The notes under the pieces were generated by a model, which worked only from the letters and a program-made list of their open reading frames with translations, ran no database searches and was not told where the DNA came from. The translations under genes and the position numbers were made by a program. A stretch of DNA of 64,000 nt from an uncultured Alphaproteobacteria bacterium (lineage in GTDB: Bacteria > Pseudomonadota > Alphaproteobacteria > Rs-D84): positions 80,713 through 144,712 of the forward strand of contig CASCZI010000003.1 of assembly GCA_949156565.1 (NCBI GenBank), given 5' to 3'. Below, one piece after another: positions 35,784 through 44,015 of this stretch. The first letter of the stretch is position 1, and every line of letters starts with the position of its first letter.

Positions 35784-36917
35784 ATGGTAAACATTCGCAT
35801 TCGTGAAAAGACAAGTTCATGGCCCGGTTTTGTTGACCTGTTTTCAAACCTGGTTATTATTTTGATTTTTTTATTAATCGTGTTCGTATTCTTGTGGACC
35901 ACGACCAGCGTTTTTAACAAAACGTCGGGGGCCAAAACGGTCGCGGAATTGAAAAAAACCACCCAGGAACAGGCCGAAACCATCGCCCAAATGACCGCCG
36001 ATGAACAAGAGGCAAAGCGTCTATTGCTCTTGGCGCGTGCGGAATTAGAAAACCTGGAAAACGACAAAGTGGAATTAAGCAATGAGGTTAACGCCCTGGA
36101 CACAGAATTACAGGAAATCGATCTGAGTATCGAAGATCTGATTGCGGCGTATGAATCCAAGGTTTCCGAATTACAGGCGGCCGGTGTCGATATGCAGAAA
36201 AAGTTAAATGAAATGACGACCCAATTAAACCAAATGACGGTGGATAAAGAAAAAACCGCACAATTAGAACAGGAACGTCGCGAATTACAACAGCAAATGG
36301 ATGCCCAGCGGGTAAACCTGAGTGATCAATTGGCCAGTCTGCAGGCGGCACTGGATGCGGCCGAGGCCAAGGCCGCCGATCAAGAGGTTCAGTATGTTGA
36401 AATGTCAACACGTTTAAACAAAGCGTTGGCGGACAAGGTGGCGGAATTAAAAAATGTTGCCCAGTATCAGTCAGATTTTTACAAATCGATTAAGACGGCG
36501 CTGGGTGATCGCAGCACGATTCAGCCCGATGGCGATCGGTTTATCGTGTCCAGTGATATTTTGTTCCCCAGTGGGTCGTACACCCTGTCGCCCGAAGGAA
36601 AAAAACAACTGCGTCTGATTGCAAATGTCATCCGCGATCTGGAAAGCAAGATTCCGTCGGACGTGAACTGGATCATTCGGGTGGACGGGCATACGGATCG
36701 TAAGCCGATTATCCCCGGCACCAAAGGGTATCGTAATAATACTGAATTATCCCTGCGGCGTGCAACGGCGGTGGCGGATGAATTGGCACGCAATGGGGTG
36801 TCGAAACGGCGTCTGGTCCCCAGTGGATTTGGGGAAATGCATCCGGTTGAATTGGGTAATGACGCGGCCAGTATGCAAAAGAACCGTCGTATTGAATTGC
36901 AATTGACGAACAGATAA
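35784..36917 (+). CDS. OmpA/MotB-like peptidoglycan-binding stator partner
   Basis: 377 residues. One N-terminal membrane helix (VDLFSNLVIILIFLLIVFVF) is preceded by a short cytoplasmic tail. A long coiled coil (residues about 50-230) follows, then a C-terminal OmpA domain with FPSGSYTLSPEGKK, VDGHTDRKP and NRRIELQLTN. The plug Asp of MotB is represented by Asp in PGFVDLFSN. It anchors the channel to peptidoglycan. The pair resembles ZorAB and alphaproteobacterial ExbB/OmpA pairs; no ZorC/D or helicase gene is adjacent. Confidence 0.88.
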   Translation: MVNIRIREKTSSWPGFVDLFSNLVIILIFLLIVFVFLWTTTSVFNKTSGAKTVAELKKTTQEQAETIAQMTADEQEAKRLLLLARAELENLENDKVELSNEVNALDTELQEIDLSIEDLIAAYESKVSELQAAGVDMQKKLNEMTTQLNQMTVDKEKTAQLEQERRELQQQMDAQRVNLSDQLASLQAALDAAEAKAADQEVQYVEMSTRLNKALADKVAELKNVAQYQSDFYKSIKTALGDRSTIQPDGDRFIVSSDILFPSGSYTLSPEGKKQLRLIANVIRDLESKIPSDVNWIIRVDGHTDRKPIIPGTKGYRNNTELSLRRATAVADELARNGVSKRRLVPSGFGEMHPVELGNDAASMQKNRRIELQLTNR

Positions 36918-36987
36918 AAAAATCCCGCCACCGGGCCCCGCGGAAATTATAAATTTCCGTGGGTGGTACATACGGCGGGATTTTTTT
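36917..36987 (+). terminator. Terminator with a palindromic repeat module in its loop
   Basis: The outer stem AAATCCCGCC/GGCGGGATTT plus T7 is a normal terminator. Its loop is occupied by the GC-rich module CCCCGCGGAAATT/AATTTCCGTGGG (36931-36966) that recurs at 51601, 55457 and 63895. Confidence 0.8.
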
Positions 36988-37407
36988 ATTTAGTTTTAAG
37001 AGTGCATGTGTAGCGTTCAGATGCCCCCGTCACCCGGCACGTTTTTTATTTCCGTCATCCCCGGCCTGTGGCGGGGTCTATATTATAAAAATTTGTCGAC
37101 CACAGTGGGCCCGCGACCTGCGTCGTGATGACTGTGTATGTGGATGGGACCACATTGGGATGATGGTTCTTAGCATCTATTTAATTTAAATTCTCTAACC
37201 ATCCCGCCCATTGGGTCGCCCCCTGCGGAACGTGCACCCAGGCTTGTTCGGTGACAGTTCTTCTTCTGAAGCTCACCCACGGAAAGTTTCAATTTTCATA
37301 GGGACTGGGATAGGCTAGCCTGAAAAGTGGTGCTTTAAAATTTCGGTGGGTGGTTTCGGGATGGCGCCGGTGTCGGCGTGGATGTTCTTTGGTCCTATTC
37401 CTAATAA
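36988..37407. repeat. Gene-free region with degenerate palindromic repeat modules
   Basis: No convincing gene. Pieces of the palindromic family are visible: CACCCACGGAAA at about 37274, TTTCGGTGGGTGG at about 37341, a CAGGCTTGTTCGG block at about 37242 (as in the copy at 63860), and a GC-rich start near 37020. It looks like a decayed or rearranged copy of the element. Confidence 0.55.
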
Positions 37408-37432
37408 AAAAACCCGGTTTTCCCGGGATTTT
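37408..37432 (-). terminator. Intrinsic terminator of the 83-aa gene
   Basis: On the minus strand CCCGG/CCGGG pair across a short A-rich loop and are followed by T7. The reverse direction also has a T-run, so it may work both ways. Confidence 0.75.
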
Positions 37433-37684
37433 TTATTTCTTTTTTTTCACGGTCTTTTTGGCCGGTTTGGATTTGGCCGGCACCGGACGCGGCGCGGATG
37501 TGTGTTTGTATTCGCGATACAAAAATTCCACGCACACATAAACGACCAATGCCGATGCTGCCGTGATCAATCCCGGAATCAATCCGTCGGAAAAGACCGC
37601 AAACAAAACGATCGCCACCGCCAGCGTGATGGTGTACATGATATTTCGTGCCAAAACATTGACAATTTTTTCCAATACTTTCAT
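37433..37684 (-). CDS. Small membrane protein with Lys-rich tail
   Basis: 83 residues. Two adjacent hydrophobic segments (IMYTITLAVAIVLFAVF and LIPGLITAASALVVYVCV) are followed by a Pro/Lys tail ending in KKTVKKKK. Ribosome site GGGGGATT precedes the ATG. Function unknown; the basic tail should be cytoplasmic. Confidence 0.65.
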   Translation of the reverse strand: MKVLEKIVNVLARNIMYTITLAVAIVLFAVFSDGLIPGLITAASALVVYVCVEFLYREYKHTSAPRPVPAKSKPAKKTVKKKK

Positions 37685-37754
37685 TGATAATCCCCCTTTT
37701 GGATTTGTGAAGTACGTGTGAATTATATCAGAAAAGATCCCCAGGATTCAAGAC

Positions 37755-37780
37755 AAATAAAAAACCGTCCGGGGACGGTT
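37755..37780 (-). terminator. Intrinsic terminator of the 85-aa gene
   Basis: On the minus strand AACCGTCC/GGACGGTT is followed by TTTTTATTT. Confidence 0.85.
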
Positions 37781-37786
37781 TGGGGA

Positions 37787-38044
37787 TTATTTCGATTTCA
37801 TGTGTTTCTGTTCCATCAATTTATATAGTTTTTTGACCCGAGATCCAACAACACGACGGGTTCGATTATTTTTTTCTATGAAAAACATATATTCTTCGTC
37901 GGCCCTACAAGGAAATTTGTCTTTACACGATGTTAGAATAGCGTATTTTGTTTTTATTTCATAGCATTTGAGATAGTCATTCGCCTCGAATTCGGGTTTG
38001 TTGGTTGTGTTCTTAATCTGGCAATGAATATTTATAATATTCAA
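37787..38044 (-). CDS. Unknown 85-aa protein, start uncertain or frame disrupted
   Basis: The frame is open from a TTG at 38044, but the good ribosome site and ATG lie a few bases upstream in another frame, which ends after 13 codons (MTIFEYYKYSLPD). This may mean a frameshift near the 5' end, a coupled leader, or a true TTG start. The protein is basic at the C-terminus (RRVVGSRVKKLYKLMEQK) and has three Cys. No family is recognised. Confidence 0.5.
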   Translation of the reverse strand: MNIINIHCQIKNTTNKPEFEANDYLKCYEIKTKYAILTSCKDKFPCRADEEYMFFIEKNNRTRRVVGSRVKKLYKLMEQKHMKSK

Positions 38045-38067
38045 AGATGGTCATTTGTTTTCCCTTT

Positions 38068-38835
38068 TTAAAAAATCACCTGGCCGCCAAGACGTGCCGT
38101 CGACGGAATCGGGCCAAAGGATGAATTGCGGTTCAGATAGATATTGCCGGTCACCACAAAGTCCCCACAGAAATTTAACTGTTGGACGTCGCGCAGGAAC
38201 AGGTTCCCGTCAATATAAACCCCACAGGGCAGGGTAAAGCGCCGCATGTTCTGCAGATAAATATTCCCAAGAATCCGCGTTCCCGTCGTCAATGGGGTTT
38301 GGGTGTAATGGGTGTCGATAACAATGTCACCAAATAAATTATATGTCTTGGCCATCACCGGTGTGGTCGGCGTTTGTGTCGCATCCGATGTGGTGCGTAA
38401 TACCAATACATTGTTATGTCTTGCGGTGGACCGGGCACGAACCATGCGTGGGGCCGCGGCGTCCGTTACGGTTACCATGGGGCGGACCGGATTGGCCGGG
38501 GTGGTCGTAACCATCGGTGTTGTATCGATCATGACAACCGGTTGATGGCGGCCGCGCATAATGTCCATAATTAACATAGAAAATAAAACAATGATCGCCA
38601 CCAACAGCGTTAAGTTCACCATCGCAATTAAATCAATCCGACGTAACCATAACCATATGCGTGTTGCTATGTCACAGATTATACGTCCCATCGCGCGAAC
38701 CGGCCGAATCAGCCATTCAATGGCACGGCGAATTTTTGATTTGGGGGTCCCAGATTTTTTTGTGCCACGCGACATTGGGGATTGGGATCCGGCAACGCGA
38801 CGTGTCGCCAATTTCATTCGAAGATTTTTAAACAT
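38068..38835 (-). CDS. Single-pass membrane protein with repetitive C-terminal domain
   Basis: 255 residues. A basic N-terminal region precedes one membrane helix (LIAMVNLTLLVAIIVLFSML, about residues 70-90). A Thr/Pro-rich linker follows, then about 90 C-terminal residues of repeating short strands (GDIVID, GNIYLQ, GNLFLR, GNIYLN). The periodicity suggests a beta-solenoid like bactofilin, but no bactofilin signature is clear. The periplasmic location is inferred. Ribosome site AAGGTG precedes ATG 38835. Confidence 0.6.
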   Translation of the reverse strand: MFKNLRMKLATRRVAGSQSPMSRGTKKSGTPKSKIRRAIEWLIRPVRAMGRIICDIATRIWLWLRRIDLIAMVNLTLLVAIIVLFSMLIMDIMRGRHQPVVMIDTTPMVTTTPANPVRPMVTVTDAAAPRMVRARSTARHNNVLVLRTTSDATQTPTTPVMAKTYNLFGDIVIDTHYTQTPLTTGTRILGNIYLQNMRRFTLPCGVYIDGNLFLRDVQQLNFCGDFVVTGNIYLNRNSSFGPIPSTARLGGQVIF

Positions 38836-39082
38836 CAATCATCACCTTTTTGCTTTTCGTGATTAATATCCTAAAAATAATATTTGTCAATTAATTTGTC
38901 AAGTAAATTTATAAATAAAAGTTCATCATGAATAAATGCTTGATTTTTGATGGCAAAGGATATAGAGTGTTGTGCGCTGGGTTATCAGAACTGAGTACGG
39001 CGGCATGCATTTGGTCTTGTTCGCTTATAAGGGATCTGGGAAATATCTGGCACCTAAAAACCAAAAAACAAGGATTATAATA

Positions 39083-39715
39083 ATGGCAAGAGCAGGCGCA
39101 AAGCGCAGCACACGTAAATTAAAGATTAGCCGCCGTTTGGGTGTTAACCTGTGGGGCCAGGCGAAATCTCCGATTAACAAACGTAAATACAAACCGGGTC
39201 AACATGGGCCAACATCCCGTGGGGGCAATTCGTCCGATTATGCCAAGCAGATGCGGGCCAAGCAGACGTTAAAAGGTTATTATGGTAACGTTGGGGAAAA
39301 GAAATTCCGTGCCTATTATTTAGAAGCGGCGAATATGAAGGGCGACACACCGGATAATTTGATCGGGTTATTGGAACGTCGTTTGGATGCGGTCGTTTAT
39401 CGTGCAAAATTGGCACCGACCGTTTTTTCGGCCCGTCAATTGGTTAGTCATGGTCACATCTATGTTAACGACAAACGGGTAAAGATTGCATCGTATCAGG
39501 TCAAGCCAGGTGATGTTATCACCGTTGGTGAAAAGGCCAAACAGATGCCGTTGGTGGTATTGGCGTTGGAATCTGCCGAACGGATGACGCCGGATTATAT
39601 TACTGTCGACAGTGCGAATTTTGTTGCGACATTTGTTCGTGTGCCGTCATTCCAGGATGTACCTTATCCGGTACCCATGGCACCAGAATTGGTTGTCGAA
39701 TTTTATTCGCGTTAA
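39083..39715 (+). CDS. rpsD: 30S ribosomal protein S4
   Basis: 210 residues from ATG 39083 (the longer upstream frame is not coding). It has the S4 domain with [11 protein letters not shown] and [14 protein letters not shown], and an N-terminal RNA-binding part (KPGQHG). It nucleates 30S assembly by binding 16S rRNA and can regulate translation. It stands alone with its own terminator, not in the alpha operon. Confidence 0.97.
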   Translation: MARAGAKRSTRKLKISRRLGVNLWGQAKSPINKRKYKPGQHGPTSRGGNSSDYAKQMRAKQTLKGYYGNVGEKKFRAYYLEAANMKGDTPDNLIGLLERRLDAVVYRAKLAPTVFSARQLVSHGHIYVNDKRVKIASYQVKPGDVITVGEKAKQMPLVVLALESAERMTPDYITVDSANFVATFVRVPSFQDVPYPVPMAPELVVEFYSR

Positions 39716-39721
39716 TAAAGA

Positions 39722-39743
39722 CCGCCCATTCGGGCGGTTTTTT
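39722..39743 (+). terminator. Intrinsic terminator of rpsD
   Basis: CCGCCC/GGGCGG pair across ATTC and are followed by T6. Confidence 0.92.
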
Positions 39744-39754
39744 AATAATATGAC

Positions 39755-39782
39755 TTGATTTTATTAAAATAATCGTCATAAT
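39755..39782 (+). promoter_or_regulatory. Probable promoter of rpsF-rpsR
   Basis: TTGATT (39755-39760) and CATAAT (39777-39782) are 16 bp apart, about 60 nt before the rpsF ATG. Confidence 0.55.
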
Positions 39783-39840
39783 GGGTGGTGTTCCTGCTGG
39801 CGGCATGGGGTCGTCGGCTGTATAAACCATAGGAAATAAA

Positions 39841-40179
39841 ATGGCTTACTATGAAAGCGTCTTGGTTTTCCGCCAGGACCTGACCGAACCGCAGGTCAAA
39901 GAAAAAGCGGCAAAATTTGCAGATATTATTAAAGAGCTGAGGGGCAGTGTGAAATCCACAGAATTCTGGGGATTGAAAAATCTGGCCTATATCATTCGTA
40001 AAAACCGCAAGGCACATTATGTGATGATGAACATCGAATTGCCGGGTGACCAGATCAAAGAACTGGAACGTCGTTCCCGCATTGATGAAGATGTCATTCG
40101 CTTTTTAAATGTGCGTGTCGAAGAATTGGCGACAACACCGTCAATTATGATGAAAAAGAATAATGAAGAGGCAGAATAA
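39841..40179 (+). CDS. rpsF: 30S ribosomal protein S6
   Basis: 112 residues with the S6 pattern: N-terminal [32 protein letters not shown] and [11 protein letters not shown]. It binds 16S rRNA together with S18. It is coupled to rpsR by a one-base overlap (TAATG). Acidic C-terminal tail. Confidence 0.96.
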   Translation: MAYYESVLVFRQDLTEPQVKEKAAKFADIIKELRGSVKSTEFWGLKNLAYIIRKNRKAHYVMMNIELPGDQIKELERRSRIDEDVIRFLNVRVEELATTPSIMMKKNNEEAE

Positions 40180-40406
40180 TGGCAGTCCGTGCAGCAATTT
40201 ATCGTAAAAAATCAAACCCGTTAAAGGGCAAGGTGATTGATTATAAAGATGTCAAAACATTGGCACATTATATCACCGAACGTGGTAAAATCGTCCCAAG
40301 CCGTATCAGTGGCGTTTCCCAAAAAGATCAACGTGCCTTGGCCACCGCGATCAAGCGTGCGCGTCATTTGGGGCTGTTGCCGTTTGTTCGCAACAACTTG
40401 GGGTAA
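40179..40406 (+). CDS. rpsR: 30S ribosomal protein S18
   Basis: 75 residues with [40 protein letters not shown] and ARHLGLLPF, the S18 signature. It forms a heterodimer with S6. It ends just before a 105-nt hairpin that separates it from rplI. Confidence 0.96.
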   Translation: MAVRAAIYRKKSNPLKGKVIDYKDVKTLAHYITERGKIVPSRISGVSQKDQRALATAIKRARHLGLLPFVRNNLG

Positions 40407-40511
40407 AAATTAAATTCTGTGGGCGTTGGTTGCGTTCACAGTTCCTCGTGTATGTCCAATACACGTCGGAACTGAAATGAACGCTTCCCACCCCCGCACA
40501 TAATTTAATTT
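40407..40511 (+). other. 105-nt near-continuous hairpin between rpsR and rplI
   Basis: Outer arms AAATTAAATT/AATTTAATTT, then GTGGG/CCCAC, GCGTTCA/TGAACGC, AGTTCC/GGAACT and GTGTAT/ATACAC stack around a 5-nt loop. T6 follows at once. It may act as a terminator, an RNase III site or an r-protein attenuator, or be an inserted palindromic element. It begins directly after the rpsR stop. Confidence 0.7.
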
Positions 40512-40566
40512 TTTATAATTGTGAAAATCTGGGATCAAATCCCTAACTTGAAAAAGGACAGATAAA

Positions 40567-41148
40567 ATGAAAGTTATTTTAACAGAAAAAATTACGAAAC
40601 TGGGGAATATTGGCGATACGGTCGAAGTGAAAACGGGTTTTGCCCGCAATTACTTGTTGCCGAATAACAAGGCCATGCGGTTCAGCAAAGAAAACATGGC
40701 TGTGTTTGAAACGAAAAAGGCCGAATTACAGGCGCGTCAAGATGCCGCCAAGAAATCGGCAGAATCCAATGTGGATGCGGTCAAGAATGCCAAATTGCAC
40801 ATGATCCGTCAGGCAGGGGATACCGGTCAATTGTATGGATCGGTGTCGTCACGTGATATTGCGCGTATGTTAAAAGAAATTGCGAACGTTGCGGTTACAT
40901 CGGCCCAGGTTATGTTGGGCAGCCCCATTAAATCTGTGGGTTGTTTTGACACCAAAATCGCCCTGCATCCCGATGTTATTGTTCCGGTAAAGGTTTATGT
41001 TGCCCAGACCCAAGATGAAATTGATGCCTTGGTTTCGGGTAAAGTTTTGACATTTGGGACCAAAAAAGTCGAAGAAGAACCCATTGTTGAAGAAGAAGTG
41101 GTCGAATCAGTGGCCGCGGCTGAAGGTGTTCCGGCAGATGCCGAATAA
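40567..41148 (+). CDS. rplI: 50S ribosomal protein L9
   Basis: 193 residues. The N-terminal L9 signature is intact: KVILTEKITKLGNIGDTVEV, GFARNYLLPN and KAMRFSKEN. The C-terminal domain has SVSSRDIARML and is extended by an acidic Glu/Val tail. It binds 23S rRNA and projects from the L1 region. It has its own good ribosome site (AAAGGAC). Confidence 0.96.
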   Translation: MKVILTEKITKLGNIGDTVEVKTGFARNYLLPNNKAMRFSKENMAVFETKKAELQARQDAAKKSAESNVDAVKNAKLHMIRQAGDTGQLYGSVSSRDIARMLKEIANVAVTSAQVMLGSPIKSVGCFDTKIALHPDVIVPVKVYVAQTQDEIDALVSGKVLTFGTKKVEEEPIVEEEVVESVAAAEGVPADAE

Positions 41149-41166
41149 GACAATCGACAATGGTCG

Positions 41167-41206
41167 ACCCCCGTGTAAACTTTGGTTGCACGGGGGTATT
41201 TTTTTA
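41167..41206 (+). terminator. Intrinsic terminator of rplI
   Basis: ACCCCCGTG/CACGGGGGT with a 13-nt loop is followed by an ATTTTTTT tract. Confidence 0.9.
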
Positions 41207-41230
41207 ATTAATTCTTCGAATCTGTGCCGG

Positions 41231-41385
41231 GATCAATGTTCAGAGTGCAGAGTTCAAATAAAAGACCACCCCGGGCTTTGCCCACCTCTCCGCAAAGGGG
41301 AACCTGGCCCGAACCAGCCTGAGTCTCAGTTCTCCTCCCTCGAGGGAGTAGCGGCGTAGCCGGGGAGGTGGTCTTTTTTTTAGAT
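41231..41385. repeat. Palindromic repeat element, short copy
   Basis: It runs from AAAGACCACC (41261-41270) to GGTGGTCTTT (41367-41376). Inside are the palindrome CTCCCTCGAGGGAG and a CGGCGTAGCCGG hairpin shared with the other copies; the AT hairpin modules are absent. The left flank carries the reverse complement of the CTGAACTCTGCAC box that flanks the copy at 55340. The right end plus T8 could terminate transcription. Confidence 0.8.
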
Positions 41386-41430
41386 CCCATATGGGGGGAC
41401 GGTAAACCCTTGTTCCGCCAAATTTTCCCC

Positions 41431-41459
41431 TTGTGAAAAAAACCGCAAACAGGTATAAT
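41431..41459 (+). promoter_or_regulatory. Promoter of the Cys-rich gene at 41518
   Basis: TTGTGA (41431-41436) and TATAAT (41454-41459) are 17 bp apart. Confidence 0.7.
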
Positions 41460-41517
41460 TCCTGGGGTAGAGCAAAATACACTATGCCTAATCCAAAGGG
41501 TGGTTTTCGGGGGGCGG

Positions 41518-42288
41518 ATGAAGAAATTAACGGTATTTATATGTATTGGTTTGTGGTCTGGGACCCTGATGGGGGCAACATGCAAATCGGGTCAATACCT
41601 CTATAATGGAACGTGTACCGTATGTAATTCTGGGGCTGGACCGTATTATTGTCCGGGGGACGATACGCGACATGCATGTCCCACCACAGATACGGATTAC
41701 GATGCCTTAACCGGTTGGACAATGACATATAGGCAAGAAGGCACGTGGGCGCTATTGGGTGCAAACACTGATCGTCATTGTCGCAGTGGTAATCGCTTTA
41801 TTGATACCTATGGAAACAGTATTTTGACCGAATTTCCATTTAATGGGGAAAATTATTGGGGTACATCTGGGGATTATATTTATTATTACAAGGCCGGTCC
41901 AGGTATGTATTTATCAGAATACAGATCAACATCCGGGGACAAGTTATATCGTTATGCCAAGCAATGCACCAACGCCCCAGCGCACGCCCATTATACCGGT
42001 CCCGGCACGCCCGACGCCCCCGACGGCAGTGTCATGGATGCGAACGATTGTCCATGGGTATGCGACGATGGATATGGGCGTATTGGTAACGTATGTCATT
42101 CGTTATGCACGGCGGGTATTACAACAATTCACGCCGGTGATGTGGTGGCCACACTTTGGGCGACGCGGCATACGACACCGGCATTGGTTGTTCGTACCGC
42201 GGGTGGTATGTGCTATGCCAATTTAATAATTGGGACAGGGGCGGGGATTCGTGTGATCGTGGGGGACAAGACATATCGGGTGGAATAA
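41518..42288 (+). CDS. Secreted Cys-rich protein
   Basis: 256 residues with a signal peptide (LTVFICIGLWSGTLMGA) after ATG 41518, which follows GGGGGG. The mature part opens with CKSGQYLYNGTCTVC and holds further Cys modules (YYCPGDD, CPWVCDDGYGRIG, CHSLC). A non-Cys C-terminal domain of about 60 residues with VVRTAGGMCYANL follows. It belongs to the same broad class as the genes at 19006, 46106, 55614 and 57403. Surface or periplasmic location is inferred; function unknown. Confidence 0.72.
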   Translation: MKKLTVFICIGLWSGTLMGATCKSGQYLYNGTCTVCNSGAGPYYCPGDDTRHACPTTDTDYDALTGWTMTYRQEGTWALLGANTDRHCRSGNRFIDTYGNSILTEFPFNGENYWGTSGDYIYYYKAGPGMYLSEYRSTSGDKLYRYAKQCTNAPAHAHYTGPGTPDAPDGSVMDANDCPWVCDDGYGRIGNVCHSLCTAGITTIHAGDVVATLWATRHTTPALVVRTAGGMCYANLIIGTGAGIRVIVGDKTYRVE

Positions 42289-42337
42289 GACAATTTTTCT
42301 ATGATCGTGCCAAGGGTGTCTTTGAATTTATGAAAAA

Positions 42338-42365
42338 AATCCCGCCCAATGGGCGGGATTTTTTA
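42338..42365. terminator. Bidirectional intrinsic terminator
   Basis: ATCCCGCCC/GGGCGGGAT with an AAT loop is flanked by A- and T-runs, serving both convergent genes. Confidence 0.9.
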
Positions 42366-43172
42366 ATGACAATGACTGTATTTTTCTTTGATTGCGGTCG
42401 GAATACTGTCTGAATCAAATTTTTCCATAATCTTGCAATAATCCAGGGGAAATTTTTTCAAGTGTCCCATCATAATATGGTACAGCAATGTGGGATTACG
42501 GTTTTCATCAATCAATGTTTTTGTATCAACCAATCCAATAAAAAATGCCGGATCATTATATGATGTCTTTTCAATAAAACGATGATGTTTTTCATACAGT
42601 TTTGTATCAGAATTCGTCGCATCACAAAAATTTTGATTATCCCGCAAGTAAATCATATGGCGGGCAATTTCATGTATTTCTTGGTCGTTACGTTTAAATG
42701 CAAAACCATATCTGATTAATCCGCCAATAATCGATGCACCCATAAAAAGGCCAAAGATCGGAAACATGTTGTTTGACGAATGGGGAATTTTTTTGTCGGT
42801 TTCGGTGTATATAAATTCACCCCCGGTTGCAACATAGGTTGGATTAATGTATTCTTTGGCGGCCTGGGCAAAGGGGATATGTTGTTGGGTGCCAATCTTG
42901 GCCCCGTTTGTTGTAATATCTTTGTCATATGAATGCAGAATTCCCCACGAAATACAAAACACGATAAATCCAACAATATTTCCCAAAAGCATAATTTGTA
43001 ATCCCGGCCATATGGATTTAATGATCGGGGTGTGACGGACGTATTTATTAACTTCTTGATTAAAATTCTGTTGCGCTTCGCGGCGGGCTTCGGCCGCTTC
43101 GGCGGCGCGGCGATCAGATTCAGCCTTTTTTTTGTCTGCGGCGGTAAAACCTGGGAAAAACTGCTTTGTCAT
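42363..43172 (-). CDS. Membrane protein of unknown function
   Basis: 269 residues. The N-terminal 45 residues are a charged, Ala/Arg/Glu-rich helix (KKKAESDRRAAEAAEARREA). Two membrane segments follow (IMLLGNIVGFIVFCISWGI and MFPIFGLFMGASIIGGLI) flanking a polar loop. The C-terminal 100 residues are soluble. Shine-Dalgarno AAAGGAC precedes the ATG. No family recognised. Confidence 0.65.
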   Translation of the reverse strand: MTKQFFPGFTAADKKKAESDRRAAEAAEARREAQQNFNQEVNKYVRHTPIIKSIWPGLQIMLLGNIVGFIVFCISWGILHSYDKDITTNGAKIGTQQHIPFAQAAKEYINPTYVATGGEFIYTETDKKIPHSSNNMFPIFGLFMGASIIGGLIRYGFAFKRNDQEIHEIARHMIYLRDNQNFCDATNSDTKLYEKHHRFIEKTSYNDPAFFIGLVDTKTLIDENRNPTLLYHIMMGHLKKFPLDYCKIMEKFDSDSIPTAIKEKYSHCH

Positions 43173-43282
43173 GAAAAATGTCCTTTGGTCTGAATATGAT
43201 TAAATTATAGCCCCCAAAGTTTGTTTGTCAAATGATAATAGTTGTAAACTTTTGTTATTCGGGGCGGTATAATGGGGCTGAA

Positions 43283-43939
43283 ATGAAATTAGAATCTGAC
43301 GGTATTTTGATCGATTTGCGTCCATTTAATGAACGGGATGGCATTGCACGCGTGATGACACGTGAACACGGATTAATGGGCGGGGTAATGCGTGCGGCCC
43401 AGGTTATGAAAAAAAATCGTCCGTTGGTGGGTCAATTTGGCGCGGTCGCGTGGAATGCACGTTTGGATACACAATTGGGGACATTTCATTGGGATGCAAC
43501 ACGGAATTTGGCGGCGCCCATTTTAATGAATGCCCGGCGGTTGATGTTTATGAATGCGGCATTTGGATTAATAACGACCTTGGTTCCGGAACGCGAATCA
43601 TTTCCCCATTTGTTTGATGAAACCATTGAATTGTTAACGGCATTGGGCGACGAAACGACGAATGCGTCATTTTTCTATCTGCAGTGGGAGATGGCATTTC
43701 TGCGTGAATTGGGATATGCGCTGGATCTGACGGCGTGTTCGGGGTGTGGGCGTCGGGATAATTTGGTTTATTTATCACCACGCACGGGTCGCGCGGTGTG
43801 TGGTGTATGTGGGGAACCATACCGGGACCGATTGTACAGATTGCCGTTGTGCATGGATATTACGGGGCGATTTATTGATGCCGCCTGTACGGCCCAGGGG
43901 GTATCGATGCCGCCATCACGGCGCATGATCCATGACTAA
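43283..43939 (+). CDS. recO: DNA repair protein RecO
   Basis: 218 residues. N-terminal OB fold (GILIDLRPFNERDGIARV), helical middle, and a zinc finger CSGCGRRDNLVYLSP followed by VCGVCG. RecO loads RecA on SSB-coated DNA with RecR. ATG 43283 lies 9 nt after a TATAAT box, implying an almost leaderless mRNA. It is slightly short for the family at the C-terminus. Confidence 0.92.
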   Translation: MKLESDGILIDLRPFNERDGIARVMTREHGLMGGVMRAAQVMKKNRPLVGQFGAVAWNARLDTQLGTFHWDATRNLAAPILMNARRLMFMNAAFGLITTLVPERESFPHLFDETIELLTALGDETTNASFFYLQWEMAFLRELGYALDLTACSGCGRRDNLVYLSPRTGRAVCGVCGEPYRDRLYRLPLCMDITGRFIDAACTAQGVSMPPSRRMIHD

Positions 43940-44015
43940 AAATGGAAATATTTTCACTTGCGCTTTTATTCGCAATTGGCTATGATCTAATCGTTCAACA
44001 GAAAAGGAGAAAAAC

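Noticed and set aside
34978..36917. Zorya defence system
   Set aside because: Only the two stator-like components are present. No ZorC, ZorD helicase or ZorE nuclease is adjacent, and such pairs are common in alphaproteobacteria.
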